Below, one piece after another: positions 18,358 through 27,749 of a stretch of 64,000 nt of DNA (its first letter is position 1; the number at the start of each line of letters is the position of its first letter). The stretch comes from Bordetella genomosp. 9 (GTDB lineage Bacteria > Pseudomonadota > Gammaproteobacteria > Burkholderiales > Burkholderiaceae_B), in contig NZ_CP021109.1 in NCBI RefSeq assembly GCF_002119725.1, positions 1,798,001-1,862,000 of the forward strand. Direction: 5' to 3'. The notes below the pieces were generated by a model. The model had not been told where the DNA came from and made no database searches. It was given only the letters and a program-made list of their open reading frames with translations. A program made the position numbers and the translations under genes.

Positions 18358-19719
18358 ATGACAGTTGAATTTCAAATCAAAGAAGCCGTATTTGCGGGCG
18401 AAATCCTCACGGTCGGCCAGTTGAACCAGGCCATCGGCGAGCTGCTGGAACGCAGCGTCCCCATGCTTTGGGTGCGTGGCGAGATCTCCAACTTCACGCA
18501 GGCTGCGTCCGGCCACTGGTATTTCACGCTGAAGGACAGCCGCGCCGCGGTTCGAGCCGTGATGTTCCGCAGCCGCGCCATGGCGGTCGGCTTCGTTCCC
18601 CGCGCGGGCGACAAGGTGGAATTGCGTGTCCGTGTCTGCCTTTACGAGCCACGCGGGGACTACCAGCTTCAGGTGGAAGCAATGCGGCGGGCGGGTCTGG
18701 GGGACTTGTTCGAAGCCTTCCTGCGTTTGAAGCAGAAGCTCGAAGCAGAAGGATTGTTCCAGGCGGAACGCAAACGCTCGCCGGCGTCCTTGCCGCGCGC
18801 AATCGGGGTTGTCACCTCGCTGCACGCAGCCGCCCTGCGCGACGTACTTTCCGCATTGGCGCGCCGCGCCCCCCAGGTGCCGGTCGTAATCTACCCGGCG
18901 CCCGTGCAGGGAGCCGATGCCGCGCCGCGCCTTGCGGCGGCCATTTCCGCGGCCAACCGGCGCGCCGAAGTTGACACCCTGCTGCTGGTGCGCGGAGGCG
19001 GAAGCATTGAGGATCTTTGGAGCTTCAACGACGAAGCCCTGGCGCGGGCCGTCGCGTCCAGCGAGATCCCGGTGATCAGCGGCGTCGGCCACGAGACGGA
19101 TTTCACCATCGTCGATTTCGTCGCCGACGTGCGGGCGCCCACGCCCACGGCCGCTGCGGAACTTGCCTGCATCCCCAGGCTGGATCTGTACAACCGCGTG
19201 ATGAGCCTGGCGGGCGCTTTGGTCCGCACGCAGGAACGCCGGATGGACCGCTTGGCGCAGCGCCTGGACCGGGCAGCCGCGCAATTGACGTCGCCGGCAC
19301 AGCGCCTGGCGCATCAGCGCGAACGCTTGGCGTCCTTGCGGCACCGGCTGCTGGCGGCGTGGGCGGCGCCGCAGGCACGCCGGCGCGCCCGTGTCGAATT
19401 GCTGGTGGCGAAAGTGCTGCATCGCGGTCCGGACCTGGGCAGGGCGGCCGATCGCCTGCAGGAACGCATGCGCCGTTTGCAGCAGGCGCAGCTGCGGCTG
19501 CTGCAAAGCCGGGCGAGCCGGCTCGAAACACTCGCCGGCCATCTGCGTGCGTTCGATCCCCACCAGGTGCTGGCGCGGGGTTATGCCCTCGTTCGCACCG
19601 AGGATGGGCGCGTGATCCGCGACGCTGGCGCGCTGACCATGGGCCAGAAGCTCGACGTCACGTTGGCCCGGGGGCGTGCCGAAGTGGCGGTCGTGCAGCC
19701 ACATCCCGGCCGTGACTGA
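18358..19719 (+). CDS. xseA: Exodeoxyribonuclease VII large subunit
   Basis: The 453-residue nuclease subunit degrades single-stranded DNA with XseB. It has an N-terminal OB-fold region (about residues 20-110, WVRGEISNFTQAASGHWYF), the catalytic domain with LLLVRGGGSIEDLWSFND and SGVGHETDFTI (about 220-275), and a long helical coiled-coil C-terminal part rich in Arg, Gln and Leu. ATG 18358 is chosen over 18316 because it matches the usual family start. xseB is not adjacent. Confidence 0.95.
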   Translation: MTVEFQIKEAVFAGEILTVGQLNQAIGELLERSVPMLWVRGEISNFTQAASGHWYFTLKDSRAAVRAVMFRSRAMAVGFVPRAGDKVELRVRVCLYEPRGDYQLQVEAMRRAGLGDLFEAFLRLKQKLEAEGLFQAERKRSPASLPRAIGVVTSLHAAALRDVLSALARRAPQVPVVIYPAPVQGADAAPRLAAAISAANRRAEVDTLLLVRGGGSIEDLWSFNDEALARAVASSEIPVISGVGHETDFTIVDFVADVRAPTPTAAAELACIPRLDLYNRVMSLAGALVRTQERRMDRLAQRLDRAAAQLTSPAQRLAHQRERLASLRHRLLAAWAAPQARRRARVELLVAKVLHRGPDLGRAADRLQERMRRLQQAQLRLLQSRASRLETLAGHLRAFDPHQVLARGYALVRTEDGRVIRDAGALTMGQKLDVTLARGRAEVAVVQPHPGRD

Positions 19720-19863
19720 CACGGCGGCGAGCGCTCCGCGGCCGCCAGTTCGAGGGGCGATTCGGCGTTTTCCCCGCGTCGAGCAGGGGTAAAGACATAC
19801 GCCAGGAAAGTGCCGATACAATGTCCGGCTCGATCGTGCACTCAACCAAGAAGGAACCCAAAT

Positions 19864-20442
19864 ATGGCGCACACGCTTCCCCCCCTGCCGTACCCGATGG
19901 ATGCCTTGCAACCGCACATCTCCAAGGAAACGCTGGAGTTCCACTATGGCAAGCACCATCAGACCTACGTCACGAATCTGAACAACCTGATTCCCGGCAC
20001 GGAGTTCGAAAACGCCTCGCTGGAAGACATCGTGAAGAAGTCTTCGGGCGGCATCTTCAACAATGCGGCGCAGGTGTGGAACCACACGTTCTACTGGAAC
20101 TGCCTGAAGCCGCAGGGCGGCGGCGCGCCTAGCGGCAAGCTGGCGGACGCCATCAACGCGAAGTGGGGCAGCTTTGACGCCTTCAAGGAAGCCTTCAACA
20201 AATCCGCCGCCGGCAACTTCGGTTCCGGGTGGACATGGCTGGTGAAGAAGCCGGACGGTTCCGTGGACATCGTCAACACGAGCAATGCCGCCACCCCGCT
20301 GACAACGGCCGACATCCCATTGCTGACCTGTGATGTGTGGGAGCACGCCTACTACATCGACTACCGCAATGCTCGTCCCAAGTACCTGGAAAACTTCTGG
20401 GCGCTGGTGAACTGGGACTTCGCGGCGAAGAACTTCGGCTGA
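19864..20442 (+). CDS. sodB: Superoxide dismutase, Fe type
   Basis: The 192-residue enzyme dismutates superoxide in the cytoplasm. The four metal ligands are visible: His in [12 protein letters not shown], His in [12 protein letters not shown], and Asp plus His in [12 protein letters not shown]. The GSGWTWLV and [11 protein letters not shown] context favours iron over manganese. The start at 19864 gives the standard [16 protein letters not shown]-terminus. It is followed by a strong terminator and lies 144 bp after xseA. Confidence 0.97.
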   Translation: MAHTLPPLPYPMDALQPHISKETLEFHYGKHHQTYVTNLNNLIPGTEFENASLEDIVKKSSGGIFNNAAQVWNHTFYWNCLKPQGGGAPSGKLADAINAKWGSFDAFKEAFNKSAAGNFGSGWTWLVKKPDGSVDIVNTSNAATPLTTADIPLLTCDVWEHAYYIDYRNARPKYLENFWALVNWDFAAKNFG

Positions 20443-20453
20443 TCCGCTCCCGG

Positions 20454-20491
20454 AATGAAAAGGCCGCTGCGGACGCAGCGGCCTTTTCATT
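20454..20491 (+). terminator. Terminator of sodB
   Basis: A 17-bp perfect stem (AATGAAAAGGCCGCTGC with its complement) closes a 4-nt loop. The 3' arm carries CCTTTTCATTT. It lies 12 bp after the sodB stop, and the symmetric A and T runs allow function in both directions. Confidence 0.88.
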
Positions 20492-20640
20492 TGCGAGCCA
20501 CGCTTCCGGATTCTGTCGAGCGGACGGCTGCGCAATTTTGAATTGTTGCGCGTGCGGCGGCTGCTTCGGGACATAAGCGATGGCGCCGCGCCGGCCAATG
20601 GTATGGTATCGCCCTCATTCCGCTGCATATCTCGATCGCC

Positions 20641-22050
20641 ATGTCCCAGTCTCAATCGGTGCGCAAGGCGCGGGCGCGTGTGCGCCGTGCGCTGCGCCGC
20701 AAGCGCCGCCAGGCGGCCCGCTTGTCGCGAAAGTCGGTGCAGATGGCGCTGCTGCTCGGCGGCGCCGCCTTGGTCTCCCTGGTGTCTCTCGGCTTTGCGC
20801 AATTGGCCGACTTTGCGTTGTCGTGGAATGCGGCATGGATGTCACGCGCAGGCTGGCTGGCCTTCATCCTGCTGCCCGTTGGAATGGCGGTTATCCGCTG
20901 GCTGACGCTGCGCCTCGCTCCGAACGCATCGGGCAGCGGCATACCGCAAGTCATCGGGGCGCTGTCTCTGCCGCCGGGGCCGGGCCAATCCAGCCTGGTG
21001 TCGTTGCGGCAGACCATCTGGAAAATCCCGCTGACCTTTCTGGGGATGCTTGCGGGCGCATCCATAGGACGCGAGGGGCCGTCCGTACAAGTGGGCGCGG
21101 CCGTCATGCTGGCTTGGGGCCGATTCTGGAAAAACCGCCGCTTGCCTCTGCAGGGCTTTCATCACAATGAGTTGATCGCCGCGGGTGCGGCAGGCGGCTT
21201 GGCCGCCGCGTTCAACGCGCCGTTGGCGGGCGTCATCTTTGCCATCGAGGAACTGGGCCGGGGCACCGTGCTGCGATGGCAGCGTCTGGTGCTGATAGGC
21301 GTGCTTGCATCCGGCTTCATGGTAGTGGCCCTGGCTGGGAACAATCCGTATTTCGGCGTATTTGGCGGCGCGCCCGTTTCCAATATGGTGGGATGGGTGC
21401 TGCTGTGCGGGGTGGTCAACGGCATGATGGGCGGTATTTTCGGCCGCCTGCTGGGCAAGGGGCCGACGGTGCTTGTGCCTGCGTCTTGGCGCGCCAGCGT
21501 GCGTGCGCATCCGGTCTGGACGGCATTCGCGCTCGGCGTGCTGCTGGCGGCGCTCGGCTTCGCCATGGGCGGAACGACCTACGGCACCGGCTATGGCGCG
21601 GCTGCCCGATTGCTGTCAGGCCAGGAGCTGGGTCATGAAGGCTTCGGTTTCGCCAAGCTCGCCGCGACGCTGGCTTCGTACTGGGCCGGCGTGCCGGGCG
21701 GTATCTTCACCCCGGCGTTGACGATCGGGGCCGGCATCGGCGAGCACGTCTGGCAAGTGGCTGGCCATCCGGTGGATCAGCGCGTCCTCGTCCTGATCTC
21801 GATGGCGGCGTTTCTCGCCGCCGCGACGCAGGCTCCCCTGACGGCCAGCGTGGTGGTCATGGAAATGACTGGCAGCCAGCCCATGCTGTTCTGGCTGTTG
21901 CTGGGCTCATTGACGGCTTCGCTGGTGTCGCGCCAGTTCTGTCCCCACGCCTTCTACCATCTGGCGGCAGGCCGTTTCCGGCGTCAGGCGATCGTCGAGG
22001 CAGGGCGGGCGGTGCGGCACGGCGCCCCACCCGGCCACGCCGCCGGTTGA
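20641..22050 (+). CDS. ClC-family H+/Cl- antiporter
   Basis: The 469-residue membrane protein shows all ClC selectivity motifs: GSGIPQVIGAL, GREGPSVQVGA (gating glutamate) and GGIFTPALTIGAG. The internal proton glutamate region is intact (AGVIFAIEELGRGT), which indicates a proton-coupled exchanger rather than a channel. No C-terminal CBS domains are present. The N-terminus is very basic (residues 5-33). It stands alone between sodB and the thiolase; an acid-stress role is possible. Confidence 0.94.
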   Translation: MSQSQSVRKARARVRRALRRKRRQAARLSRKSVQMALLLGGAALVSLVSLGFAQLADFALSWNAAWMSRAGWLAFILLPVGMAVIRWLTLRLAPNASGSGIPQVIGALSLPPGPGQSSLVSLRQTIWKIPLTFLGMLAGASIGREGPSVQVGAAVMLAWGRFWKNRRLPLQGFHHNELIAAGAAGGLAAAFNAPLAGVIFAIEELGRGTVLRWQRLVLIGVLASGFMVVALAGNNPYFGVFGGAPVSNMVGWVLLCGVVNGMMGGIFGRLLGKGPTVLVPASWRASVRAHPVWTAFALGVLLAALGFAMGGTTYGTGYGAAARLLSGQELGHEGFGFAKLAATLASYWAGVPGGIFTPALTIGAGIGEHVWQVAGHPVDQRVLVLISMAAFLAAATQAPLTASVVVMEMTGSQPMLFWLLLGSLTASLVSRQFCPHAFYHLAAGRFRRQAIVEAGRAVRHGAPPGHAAG

Positions 22051-22066
22051 CGTCCATTGGGTAGAC

Positions 22067-22087
22067 GCCGTCCATGGCATGGACGGC
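22067..22087. repeat. Perfect 9-bp hairpin before the thiolase gene
   Basis: GCCGTCCAT and ATGGACGGC flank a 3-nt loop, 17 bp after the ClC gene and 72 bp before the thiolase start. There is no U-tract, so it is not a classical terminator. It could be a leader element or processing site. Confidence 0.4.
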
Positions 22088-22159
22088 CGCATGGCAGTCC
22101 TCCGGGTCATGGAATCGCGCTGGGCTACCATTTCGCTTCACATCTTCAGAGAGCGAGAC

Positions 22160-23365
22160 ATGACAGAGCAAGCCTATATCTGCGACGCCGTCCGTACGCC
22201 TTTTGGGCGCTATGGCGGCGCCCTATCGTCCGTGCGGGCCGACGACCTGGCCGCCATCCCGATCAAGGCGCTGATGGCGCGCAACCCCGGCGTGCAGTGG
22301 CAGGAGCTCGACGACATCATCTTTGGCTGCGCCAACCAGGCAGGCGAGGACAACCGCAACGTCGCCCGCATGGCCGGGCTGCTGGCCGGCCTGCCGGTGG
22401 AAGTTCCGGGATCGACGGTGAACCGCTTGTGCGGTTCGGGGCTGGACGCGCTCGGTACCGCCGCGCGCGCCATCCGGCTCGGTGAGGCGGGTCTGATGCT
22501 GGCGGGCGGGGTCGAAAGCATGAGCCGCGCGCCGTTCGTCATGGGCAAGGCGGAAACGGCGTTTTCGCGCAATGCGGCAATCTACGACACGACGATTGGA
22601 TGGCGCTTCGTCAACAAGCTGATGAAGGCGCAATACGGCGTCGATTCGATGCCGGAGACGGCCGAAAATGTCGCTACGGATTTCAAGATATCCCGTGAGG
22701 ACCAGGACCGCTTCGCGCTCGCCAGTCAGGAAAAAACGCTGAAGGCGCAACAGTCAGGGTTTTTCGACGCGGAATTGACCCCGGTATCCATCGCGCAGAA
22801 AAAGGGCGATGCCATTCTGGTGGATAGGGACGAACATCCGCGCGAGACCAGCCTGGAGGCCCTGGCGCGTCTGAAGGGGGTGGTGCGCGAAGGCGGTACT
22901 GTCACCGCGGGCAATGCATCGGGCGTCAATGATGGCGCGGCTGCCTTGCTGCTCGCCGGCGAGGCGGCGCTGAAACGCCACGGTTTGAAGCCACGGGCGC
23001 GGGTGGTCGGAATGGCCACCGCCGGCGTCCCGCCGCGGATCATGGGTATCGGACCCGTCCCGGCAACGCGCAAGGTGCTGGCCCTGACCGGTCTGACGCT
23101 GGAGAAGATCGACGTCATCGAACTGAACGAGGCGTTCGCCGCGCAAGGGCTGGCGGTATTGCGCGAACTCGGACTGCAGGACAACGATCCGCGCGTCAAC
23201 CCGAATGGAGGCGCGATCGCCCTGGGGCATCCCCTGGGAGCCAGTGGCGCCCGCCTGGCCACGACCGCCGTCAATCAGCTGGAGCGCAGTGGCGGCCGTT
23301 ATGCCCTGTGCACCATGTGCATCGGCGTGGGGCAGGGCATCGCCGTGATACTGGAGCGGGTCTGA
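22160..23365 (+). CDS. pcaF: 3-oxoadipyl-CoA/acetyl-CoA thiolase
   Basis: The 401-residue thiolase shows the acylated cysteine in NRLCGSGLDALG (about residue 90), the histidine in GGAIALGHPLGASG and the second cysteine in CTMCIGVGQG near the C-terminus. Length 401 and the segment KLMKAQYGVDSMPETAENVA match the PcaF/PaaJ branch, which cleaves 3-oxoadipyl-CoA to succinyl-CoA and acetyl-CoA. No other beta-ketoadipate or phenylacetate gene is nearby, so a general acetoacetyl-CoA role cannot be excluded. ATG 22160 is preceded by GAGCGAGAC, a modest ribosome site. Confidence 0.9.
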   Translation: MTEQAYICDAVRTPFGRYGGALSSVRADDLAAIPIKALMARNPGVQWQELDDIIFGCANQAGEDNRNVARMAGLLAGLPVEVPGSTVNRLCGSGLDALGTAARAIRLGEAGLMLAGGVESMSRAPFVMGKAETAFSRNAAIYDTTIGWRFVNKLMKAQYGVDSMPETAENVATDFKISREDQDRFALASQEKTLKAQQSGFFDAELTPVSIAQKKGDAILVDRDEHPRETSLEALARLKGVVREGGTVTAGNASGVNDGAAALLLAGEAALKRHGLKPRARVVGMATAGVPPRIMGIGPVPATRKVLALTGLTLEKIDVIELNEAFAAQGLAVLRELGLQDNDPRVNPNGGAIALGHPLGASGARLATTAVNQLERSGGRYALCTMCIGVGQGIAVILERV

Positions 23366-23562
23366 AGACGCTGTGGAACTGAACGGCAGCGCCAACAGTT
23401 CACGATAACGGCGCGAGACCCGCGCTGTCCGCTCAGGCGATACGGCGCGGGCGGTCAATGCCGGATTTCCCGGCGGTATTAAGCGGCAATAAAAAGCGAT
23501 TATGTCGCGAAGCCATTGCAGGATGCCATGCCGCTGTTTGTTATGTATTCTTGTTCATACAA

Positions 23563-24060
23563 TTAAGGCAGCCCGTCGATTTTCTTTCCCACCGTAATCC
23601 CATGATCGGCAAACCAGCCCTGTGCCATTTCAAGTGCATACCGCACTGGTTTGCGCGAACAATGCGTATCGTCGGTTTGCGGCGCCATGTCTTCGATATT
23701 GACGATGGCGCCGTCGTCGGCCATGAAGGCGATGGAGAGCGGCTGCGGGGTGTTGCGCATCCAGAAGCATTGGCGATCCGGCCTATCGAAGACGAACAGC
23801 ATCCCGTCATTGCCTTCCAGGGGCTTGCGGAACATCAAGCCGCGCTCTCTCGACTCCTCCGTTCGGGCGACTTCCGCCTGGATGACATGGATGCCGGCCG
23901 AAAGCTGGGTCTTCGGCAGCGTGGGCTGGGCCTCGATGAAGGTCTGCGCGATGGCGGGCTGGGCGGTGGCGCACACAAGCGCGGCAGTCAGAAAGACCGC
24001 GGCGGCGCGCTTTCCCTTCGAATTGTTCTGGGTTTGCGGCAAGACAGGACCGTTATGCAT
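23563..24060 (-). CDS. DUF192 family exported protein
   Basis: The protein is about 165 residues long, with a signal peptide (KRAAAVFLTAALVCATAQPA, cleavage near AIAQ) and a DUF192 domain. The domain shows VARTEESRERGLMFRKPL, MLFVFDRPDRQCFWMRNT and the final ALEMAQGWFADHGI. The family function is unknown. The start ATG 24060 is preferred to a TTG at 24084, which would lie inside the terminator of the cold-shock gene. It is 95 bp downstream of that gene on the same strand, so it may rely on read-through or its own promoter. Confidence 0.88.
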   Translation of the reverse strand: MHNGPVLPQTQNNSKGKRAAAVFLTAALVCATAQPAIAQTFIEAQPTLPKTQLSAGIHVIQAEVARTEESRERGLMFRKPLEGNDGMLFVFDRPDRQCFWMRNTPQPLSIAFMADDGAIVNIEDMAPQTDDTHCSRKPVRYALEMAQGWFADHGITVGKKIDGLP

Positions 24061-24082
24061 GATGGCTACGAAAGGACGACGC

Positions 24083-24113
24083 AAAAAAGGCGGGGCGTGA
24101 GCCGCCCCGCCTT
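24083..24113 (-). terminator. Terminator of the cold-shock gene
   Basis: An 11-bp GC-rich stem (24087-24097 with 24103-24113) is followed on the minus strand by six T residues. It lies between the cold-shock gene and the DUF192 gene. Confidence 0.85.
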
Positions 24114-24155
24114 CGTATGGTACTCGAAGACGTCTATGAAGCCACGCCTGAGCGC

Positions 24156-24401
24156 TCAGGCCGCGGTAATGTTCAAAGCCTGTTTGCCCTTGGGACCCTG
24201 GATGATCTCGAATGCCACCTTTTGGCCCTCTTTCAGGGTTTTGAACCCATTCATCTGGATGGACGAGAAGTGCGCGAACAAGTCTTCCCCACCGTCATCG
24301 GGGGTGATGAACCCAAACCCTTTCGCGTCGTTGAACCACTTCACGGTACCCGTGGATTTTGGATTGTCCCCCTGGACAGCGGTTGCGGTCGTATCAGACA
24401 T
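24156..24401 (-). CDS. cspA: Cold-shock-domain RNA-binding protein
   Basis: The 81-residue single-domain RNA chaperone has both RNA-binding motifs: [12 protein letters not shown] (RNP1) and [10 protein letters not shown] (RNP2-like). It begins with an extra N-terminal stretch of about 16 residues ([18 protein letters not shown]) before the GTVKWFND core. The start at 24401 is supported by GAGG about 10 nt upstream. The 224 bp between it and the divergent clpS leaves room for a long 5' leader, as in other csp genes. The symbol denotes the family, not a proven orthologue. Confidence 0.94.
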   Translation of the reverse strand: MSDTTATAVQGDNPKSTGTVKWFNDAKGFGFITPDDGGEDLFAHFSSIQMNGFKTLKEGQKVAFEIIQGPKGKQALNITAA

Positions 24402-24488
24402 GCGGACTGCCTCATAAATCATATGTTGACAGAAGGGCTCCCCGGCCGGGCCGTCTCCCCCCCTCTTTTCCAAGTGCCTAACAGCCAG

Positions 24489-24516
24489 TTGAAAGCGCTT
24501 AGAATGGCTGGATAAT
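24489..24516 (+). promoter_or_regulatory. Sigma-70 promoter for clpS
   Basis: TTGAAA (24489-24494) and GATAAT (24511-24516) are 16 bp apart, predicting a leader of roughly 100 nt before the clpS ATG. It lies in the divergent region shared with the cold-shock gene. Confidence 0.55.
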
Positions 24517-24625
24517 GCGCCGCTTTTCTGAGGCGAGTCAAGTATGGAAACTACGCATTTCTACATGTAAAAAGGGCTCGTCCGCGATACTCGGTAATCC
24601 AGCATTAAATAAAATATCAGCAGCC

Positions 24626-24940
24626 ATGAGCAATAGTACGGATACTCAGCATGACCTGGTCGTGGAGAAGGAGAGCGCGCGTACCGCGCCGCCGCCCATG
24701 TATCAAGTCGTCTTGCTCAACGATGACTACACGCCGATGGAGTTCGTCGTCGGCGTCCTGCAGAAGTTTTTCGGCAAGAGCGAGGAAGAAGCCACTCGCA
24801 TCATGCTGCAGGTGCACCACGAGGGGCGCGGCGTATGCGGGGTATATCCCCGCGACATTGCTGCGACCCGCGTTGCTCAGGTGGCCCAATACGCGCGCGC
24901 CAAACAGCATCCCCTCCAATGCGTCATGGAACCGACTTAA
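24626..24940 (+). CDS. clpS: ATP-dependent Clp protease adaptor ClpS
   Basis: The 104-residue adaptor delivers N-degron proteins to ClpAP. The substrate-pocket strand [20 protein letters not shown] and the helix with [20 protein letters not shown] are typical. The flexible N-terminal tail of about 27 residues precedes the core, as expected for control of ClpA. It lies 505 bp upstream of clpA rather than adjacent, and clpA has its own promoter candidate. Confidence 0.96.
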   Translation: MSNSTDTQHDLVVEKESARTAPPPMYQVVLLNDDYTPMEFVVGVLQKFFGKSEEEATRIMLQVHHEGRGVCGVYPRDIAATRVAQVAQYARAKQHPLQCVMEPT

Positions 24941-25445
24941 ATCCCGGACGCCTTCGCCGTCGCTTCTGAACACTGGTTTCCTCATAATCTCGCCCGGCTT
25001 TATCGGAACCGATTGGCCGAGCGGCGGCATTGCCCCGGTCCCAGCTTCGCCATGGGTTATGCTAGACCGCAGCTGCCAAAGCGCTGCGTTTTTCTTAGGT
25101 ATGCTGGTTCCATGTCGAAACCGCGCCTGACGGCGGGGCATCGCGCCGCTTGATTTCGGCCGGGCCAGCACCACATCAAAGAAGGAGCAGGTCTTTCGGC
25201 CTGCACCATAGCGGCCCGCCGGCCGCAGTTCGCTCCCGACGCGGCGCGGGGTCGGGCCATCACAGACTTGCCGTACGGTCATCCCACTTTTCTGGTGTCG
25301 CTGGCGCGCGACGGTCGGTATGCCCGGGGTCATGGACAGCCCCGGCGTTACGATCGGATCGAATTTGAAATCGCTGGCGTTACGCCCCGATAGGCATAGA
25401 ATATGTCTTGTGTTTTTGTCCGCTTCGATGCGTTATGGAGGAAGC
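24941..25445 (+). other. Long clpS-clpA intergenic region
   Basis: This 505-bp gap has no credible gene. It holds a heat-shock-type promoter candidate (25364-25392). A small hairpin GCAGG/CCTGC (25187-25204) follows an AAGGAG sequence that is not followed by any reading frame. Confidence 0.5.
25364..25392 (+). promoter_or_regulatory. Sigma-32-like promoter for clpA
   Basis: TTTGAA (25364-25369) and CCCCGATA (25385-25392) are 15 bp apart, close to the RpoH consensus (CTTGAA, 13-17 bp, CCCCATNT). They lie 54 bp before the clpA start. Heat-shock control of clpA is inferred from this match only. Confidence 0.5.
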
Positions 25446-27749
25446 GTGATTTCCCAAGAGCTTGAAGTAAGCCTGCATATGGCTTTCGTCGAGGCCCGAT
25501 CGGCCCGGCACGAATTCATTACAGTAGAGCATCTGCTGTTATCGCTGCTCGACAACGCTTCCGCGGTGGAAGTGCTGCGCGCTTGCGCGGCGAATCTGGA
25601 CGACCTGCGCCGCAACCTGCGGCAGTTCGTCAATGAGAACACGCCTGTCATTCCCAGCGGCGCCGAAGTGGACACGCAGCCCACGCTCGGATTCCAGCGC
25701 GTGATCCAGCGCGCCATCATGCACGTGTCGGCGGGCGGCAGCGGCAAGAAGCCGGTGACCGGCGCCAATGTGCTGGTGGCGATTTTCGGGGAAAAGGACT
25801 CCCATGCCGTGTACTACCTGCAGCAGCAGGGCGTGACCCGGCTCGACGTGGTCAATTTCCTTTCGCACGGGATCACGAAGCAGCCGCAAGTCGAATCGGC
25901 CGCTTCCCAGAAAGACCAGCAGCCCAATCCCGAGGAACAGGGCGAATCGCGTCAATCGCCACTGGACCAATACGCTACGGACCTGAACGCGGCGGCCCTG
26001 GCGGGCCGCATCGACCCGCTGATCGGCCGCGAGTCCGAAGTCGAGCGCGTCATCCAGGTGCTGTGCCGCCGGCGCAAGAACAACCCGCTGCTGGTGGGCG
26101 AGGCCGGCGTGGGCAAGACCGCCATTGCCGAGGGCTTGGCGTGGCGCATCACGCGCGGCGAAGTGCCTGAAATCCTGCAGTCGGCGCAGGTCTATGCGCT
26201 CGATATGGGCGCCTTGCTGGCTGGCACCAAGTACCGCGGCGATTTCGAGCAGCGGCTCAAGGGCGTGCTCAAGCAATTGCGCGGCAACCCTGACGCGATC
26301 CTGTTCATCGACGAAATCCACACGCTGATCGGCGCGGGTTCCGCATCGGGCGGCACGCTGGACGCCTCGAATCTCCTGAAGCCGGCCCTCTCTTCGGGGC
26401 AATTGAAGTGCATTGGCGCGACGACGTACACCGAGTATCGCGGGGTCTTCGAAAAGGATCACGCCCTGTCGCGGCGGTTCCAGAAAATCGACGTCAGCGA
26501 ACCCAGCGTGGAGCAGACCGTGCAGATCCTGCGCGGCCTGAAGACACGGTTCGAAGAGCATCACAATGTGCGCTACTCGTCCGCGGCGCTGCTGGCGGCC
26601 GCCGAACTGTCCGCCCGGCACATCAACGACCGTCATCTGCCCGACAAGGCCATCGACGTGATCGATGAGGCCGGCGCCGCTCAGCGCCTGTTGCCGCGGT
26701 CCCGGCAAAAGAAGGTCATCGGCAAGGTCGATATCGAAAACATCGTGTCCAAGATCGCGCGCATTCCGCCGCAGTCGGTCTCCAACGACGACCGCAGCAA
26801 ACTGGCGACGTTGGAGCGCGATCTGAAAACCGTGGTCTTCGGCCAGGATGCGGCCATCGAGGCGCTGTCGGCGTCCATCAAGATGGCGCGGTCAGGCCTG
26901 GGCAAGCCCGAAAAACCGATCGGCGCTTTCCTGTTTTCTGGCCCCACCGGCGTGGGCAAGACCGAAGTGGCTCGTCAGCTTGCCTTCACGATGGGTGTGG
27001 AGCTGGTGCGCTTCGATATGTCGGAGTATATGGAGCGCCACGCCGTATCGCGGCTGATCGGCGCGCCTCCGGGATATGTCGGGTTCGATCAGGGCGGCCT
27101 GCTCACGGAGGCCATCACGAAGCAGCCGCATTGCGTGCTGCTGCTCGACGAGATCGAGAAGGCCCACCCGGACGTCTTCAATATCCTCCTGCAGGTCATG
27201 GACCATGGCACGTTGACGGATAACAACGGTCGCAAGGCCGACTTCCGCAACGTCATCTTGATCATGACGACAAATGCAGGCGCCGAAACGCTGAACCGGC
27301 CCTCCATCGGGTTTGCGAACTCGCGTGTCGTGGGCGACGAGATGGCGGAGATCCGCCGCATGTTCACGCCGGAGTTCCGCAACCGCCTTGACGCGATCAT
27401 CCCGTTCTCGCCGCTGTCGCGCGAAATCATCCTTCGTGTGGTGGACAAGTTCCTCATGCAGCTGGAAGATCAGCTGCACGAACGCCGCGTGGACGCGGTA
27501 TTCACCGAGGCCCTGCGCGAACATCTGGCCAAGGAAGGATTTGATCCTTTGATGGGCGCCCGTCCGATGCAGCGCCTGATCCAGGACACCATACGCCGCG
27601 CGCTGGCGGACGAGCTGTTGTTCGGCAAGCTCGTCGATGGCGGGTCGGTCACCGTGGACCTGGACGAGGACGGCAAGGTCAAGCTGACTTTCGGCGACAA
27701 GCCGCCTTCGGACGCGCCTGACGCGCAGGAAGTTGCTTTGGCGGATTGA
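25446..27749 (+). CDS. clpA: ATP-dependent Clp protease ATP-binding subunit ClpA
   Basis: The 767-residue AAA+ unfoldase feeds substrates to ClpP. It has an N domain (residues 1-140, ISQELEVSLHMAFVEARSAR), D1 with GEAGVGKTAIAEG, and D2 with GPTGVGKTEVARQ. The pore segment TKYRGDFEQRLK and an IGF loop in the D2 region (RPSIGFANSR), suited to ClpP docking, are present. GTG 25446 is the start because GGAGGAAGC sits directly upstream and the product then begins like E. coli ClpA. Its stop overlaps the pqiA start (TGATG). Confidence 0.97.
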   Translation: MISQELEVSLHMAFVEARSARHEFITVEHLLLSLLDNASAVEVLRACAANLDDLRRNLRQFVNENTPVIPSGAEVDTQPTLGFQRVIQRAIMHVSAGGSGKKPVTGANVLVAIFGEKDSHAVYYLQQQGVTRLDVVNFLSHGITKQPQVESAASQKDQQPNPEEQGESRQSPLDQYATDLNAAALAGRIDPLIGRESEVERVIQVLCRRRKNNPLLVGEAGVGKTAIAEGLAWRITRGEVPEILQSAQVYALDMGALLAGTKYRGDFEQRLKGVLKQLRGNPDAILFIDEIHTLIGAGSASGGTLDASNLLKPALSSGQLKCIGATTYTEYRGVFEKDHALSRRFQKIDVSEPSVEQTVQILRGLKTRFEEHHNVRYSSAALLAAAELSARHINDRHLPDKAIDVIDEAGAAQRLLPRSRQKKVIGKVDIENIVSKIARIPPQSVSNDDRSKLATLERDLKTVVFGQDAAIEALSASIKMARSGLGKPEKPIGAFLFSGPTGVGKTEVARQLAFTMGVELVRFDMSEYMERHAVSRLIGAPPGYVGFDQGGLLTEAITKQPHCVLLLDEIEKAHPDVFNILLQVMDHGTLTDNNGRKADFRNVILIMTTNAGAETLNRPSIGFANSRVVGDEMAEIRRMFTPEFRNRLDAIIPFSPLSREIILRVVDKFLMQLEDQLHERRVDAVFTEALREHLAKEGFDPLMGARPMQRLIQDTIRRALADELLFGKLVDGGSVTVDLDEDGKVKLTFGDKPPSDAPDAQEVALAD

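Noticed and set aside
18274..20802. Long minus-strand open frame opposite xseA and sodB
   Set aside because: Both plus-strand genes are certain by motif; the antisense product has no domain and spans the sodB terminator.
24617..25333. Minus-strand frame in the clpS-clpA gap
   Set aside because: About half of it lies opposite clpS, and the rest has no ribosome site, no domain and atypical composition.
24941..25445. tRNA or small structured RNA in the clpS-clpA gap
   Set aside because: I could not fold any cloverleaf or find a T-loop motif; only a short 5-bp hairpin is present.
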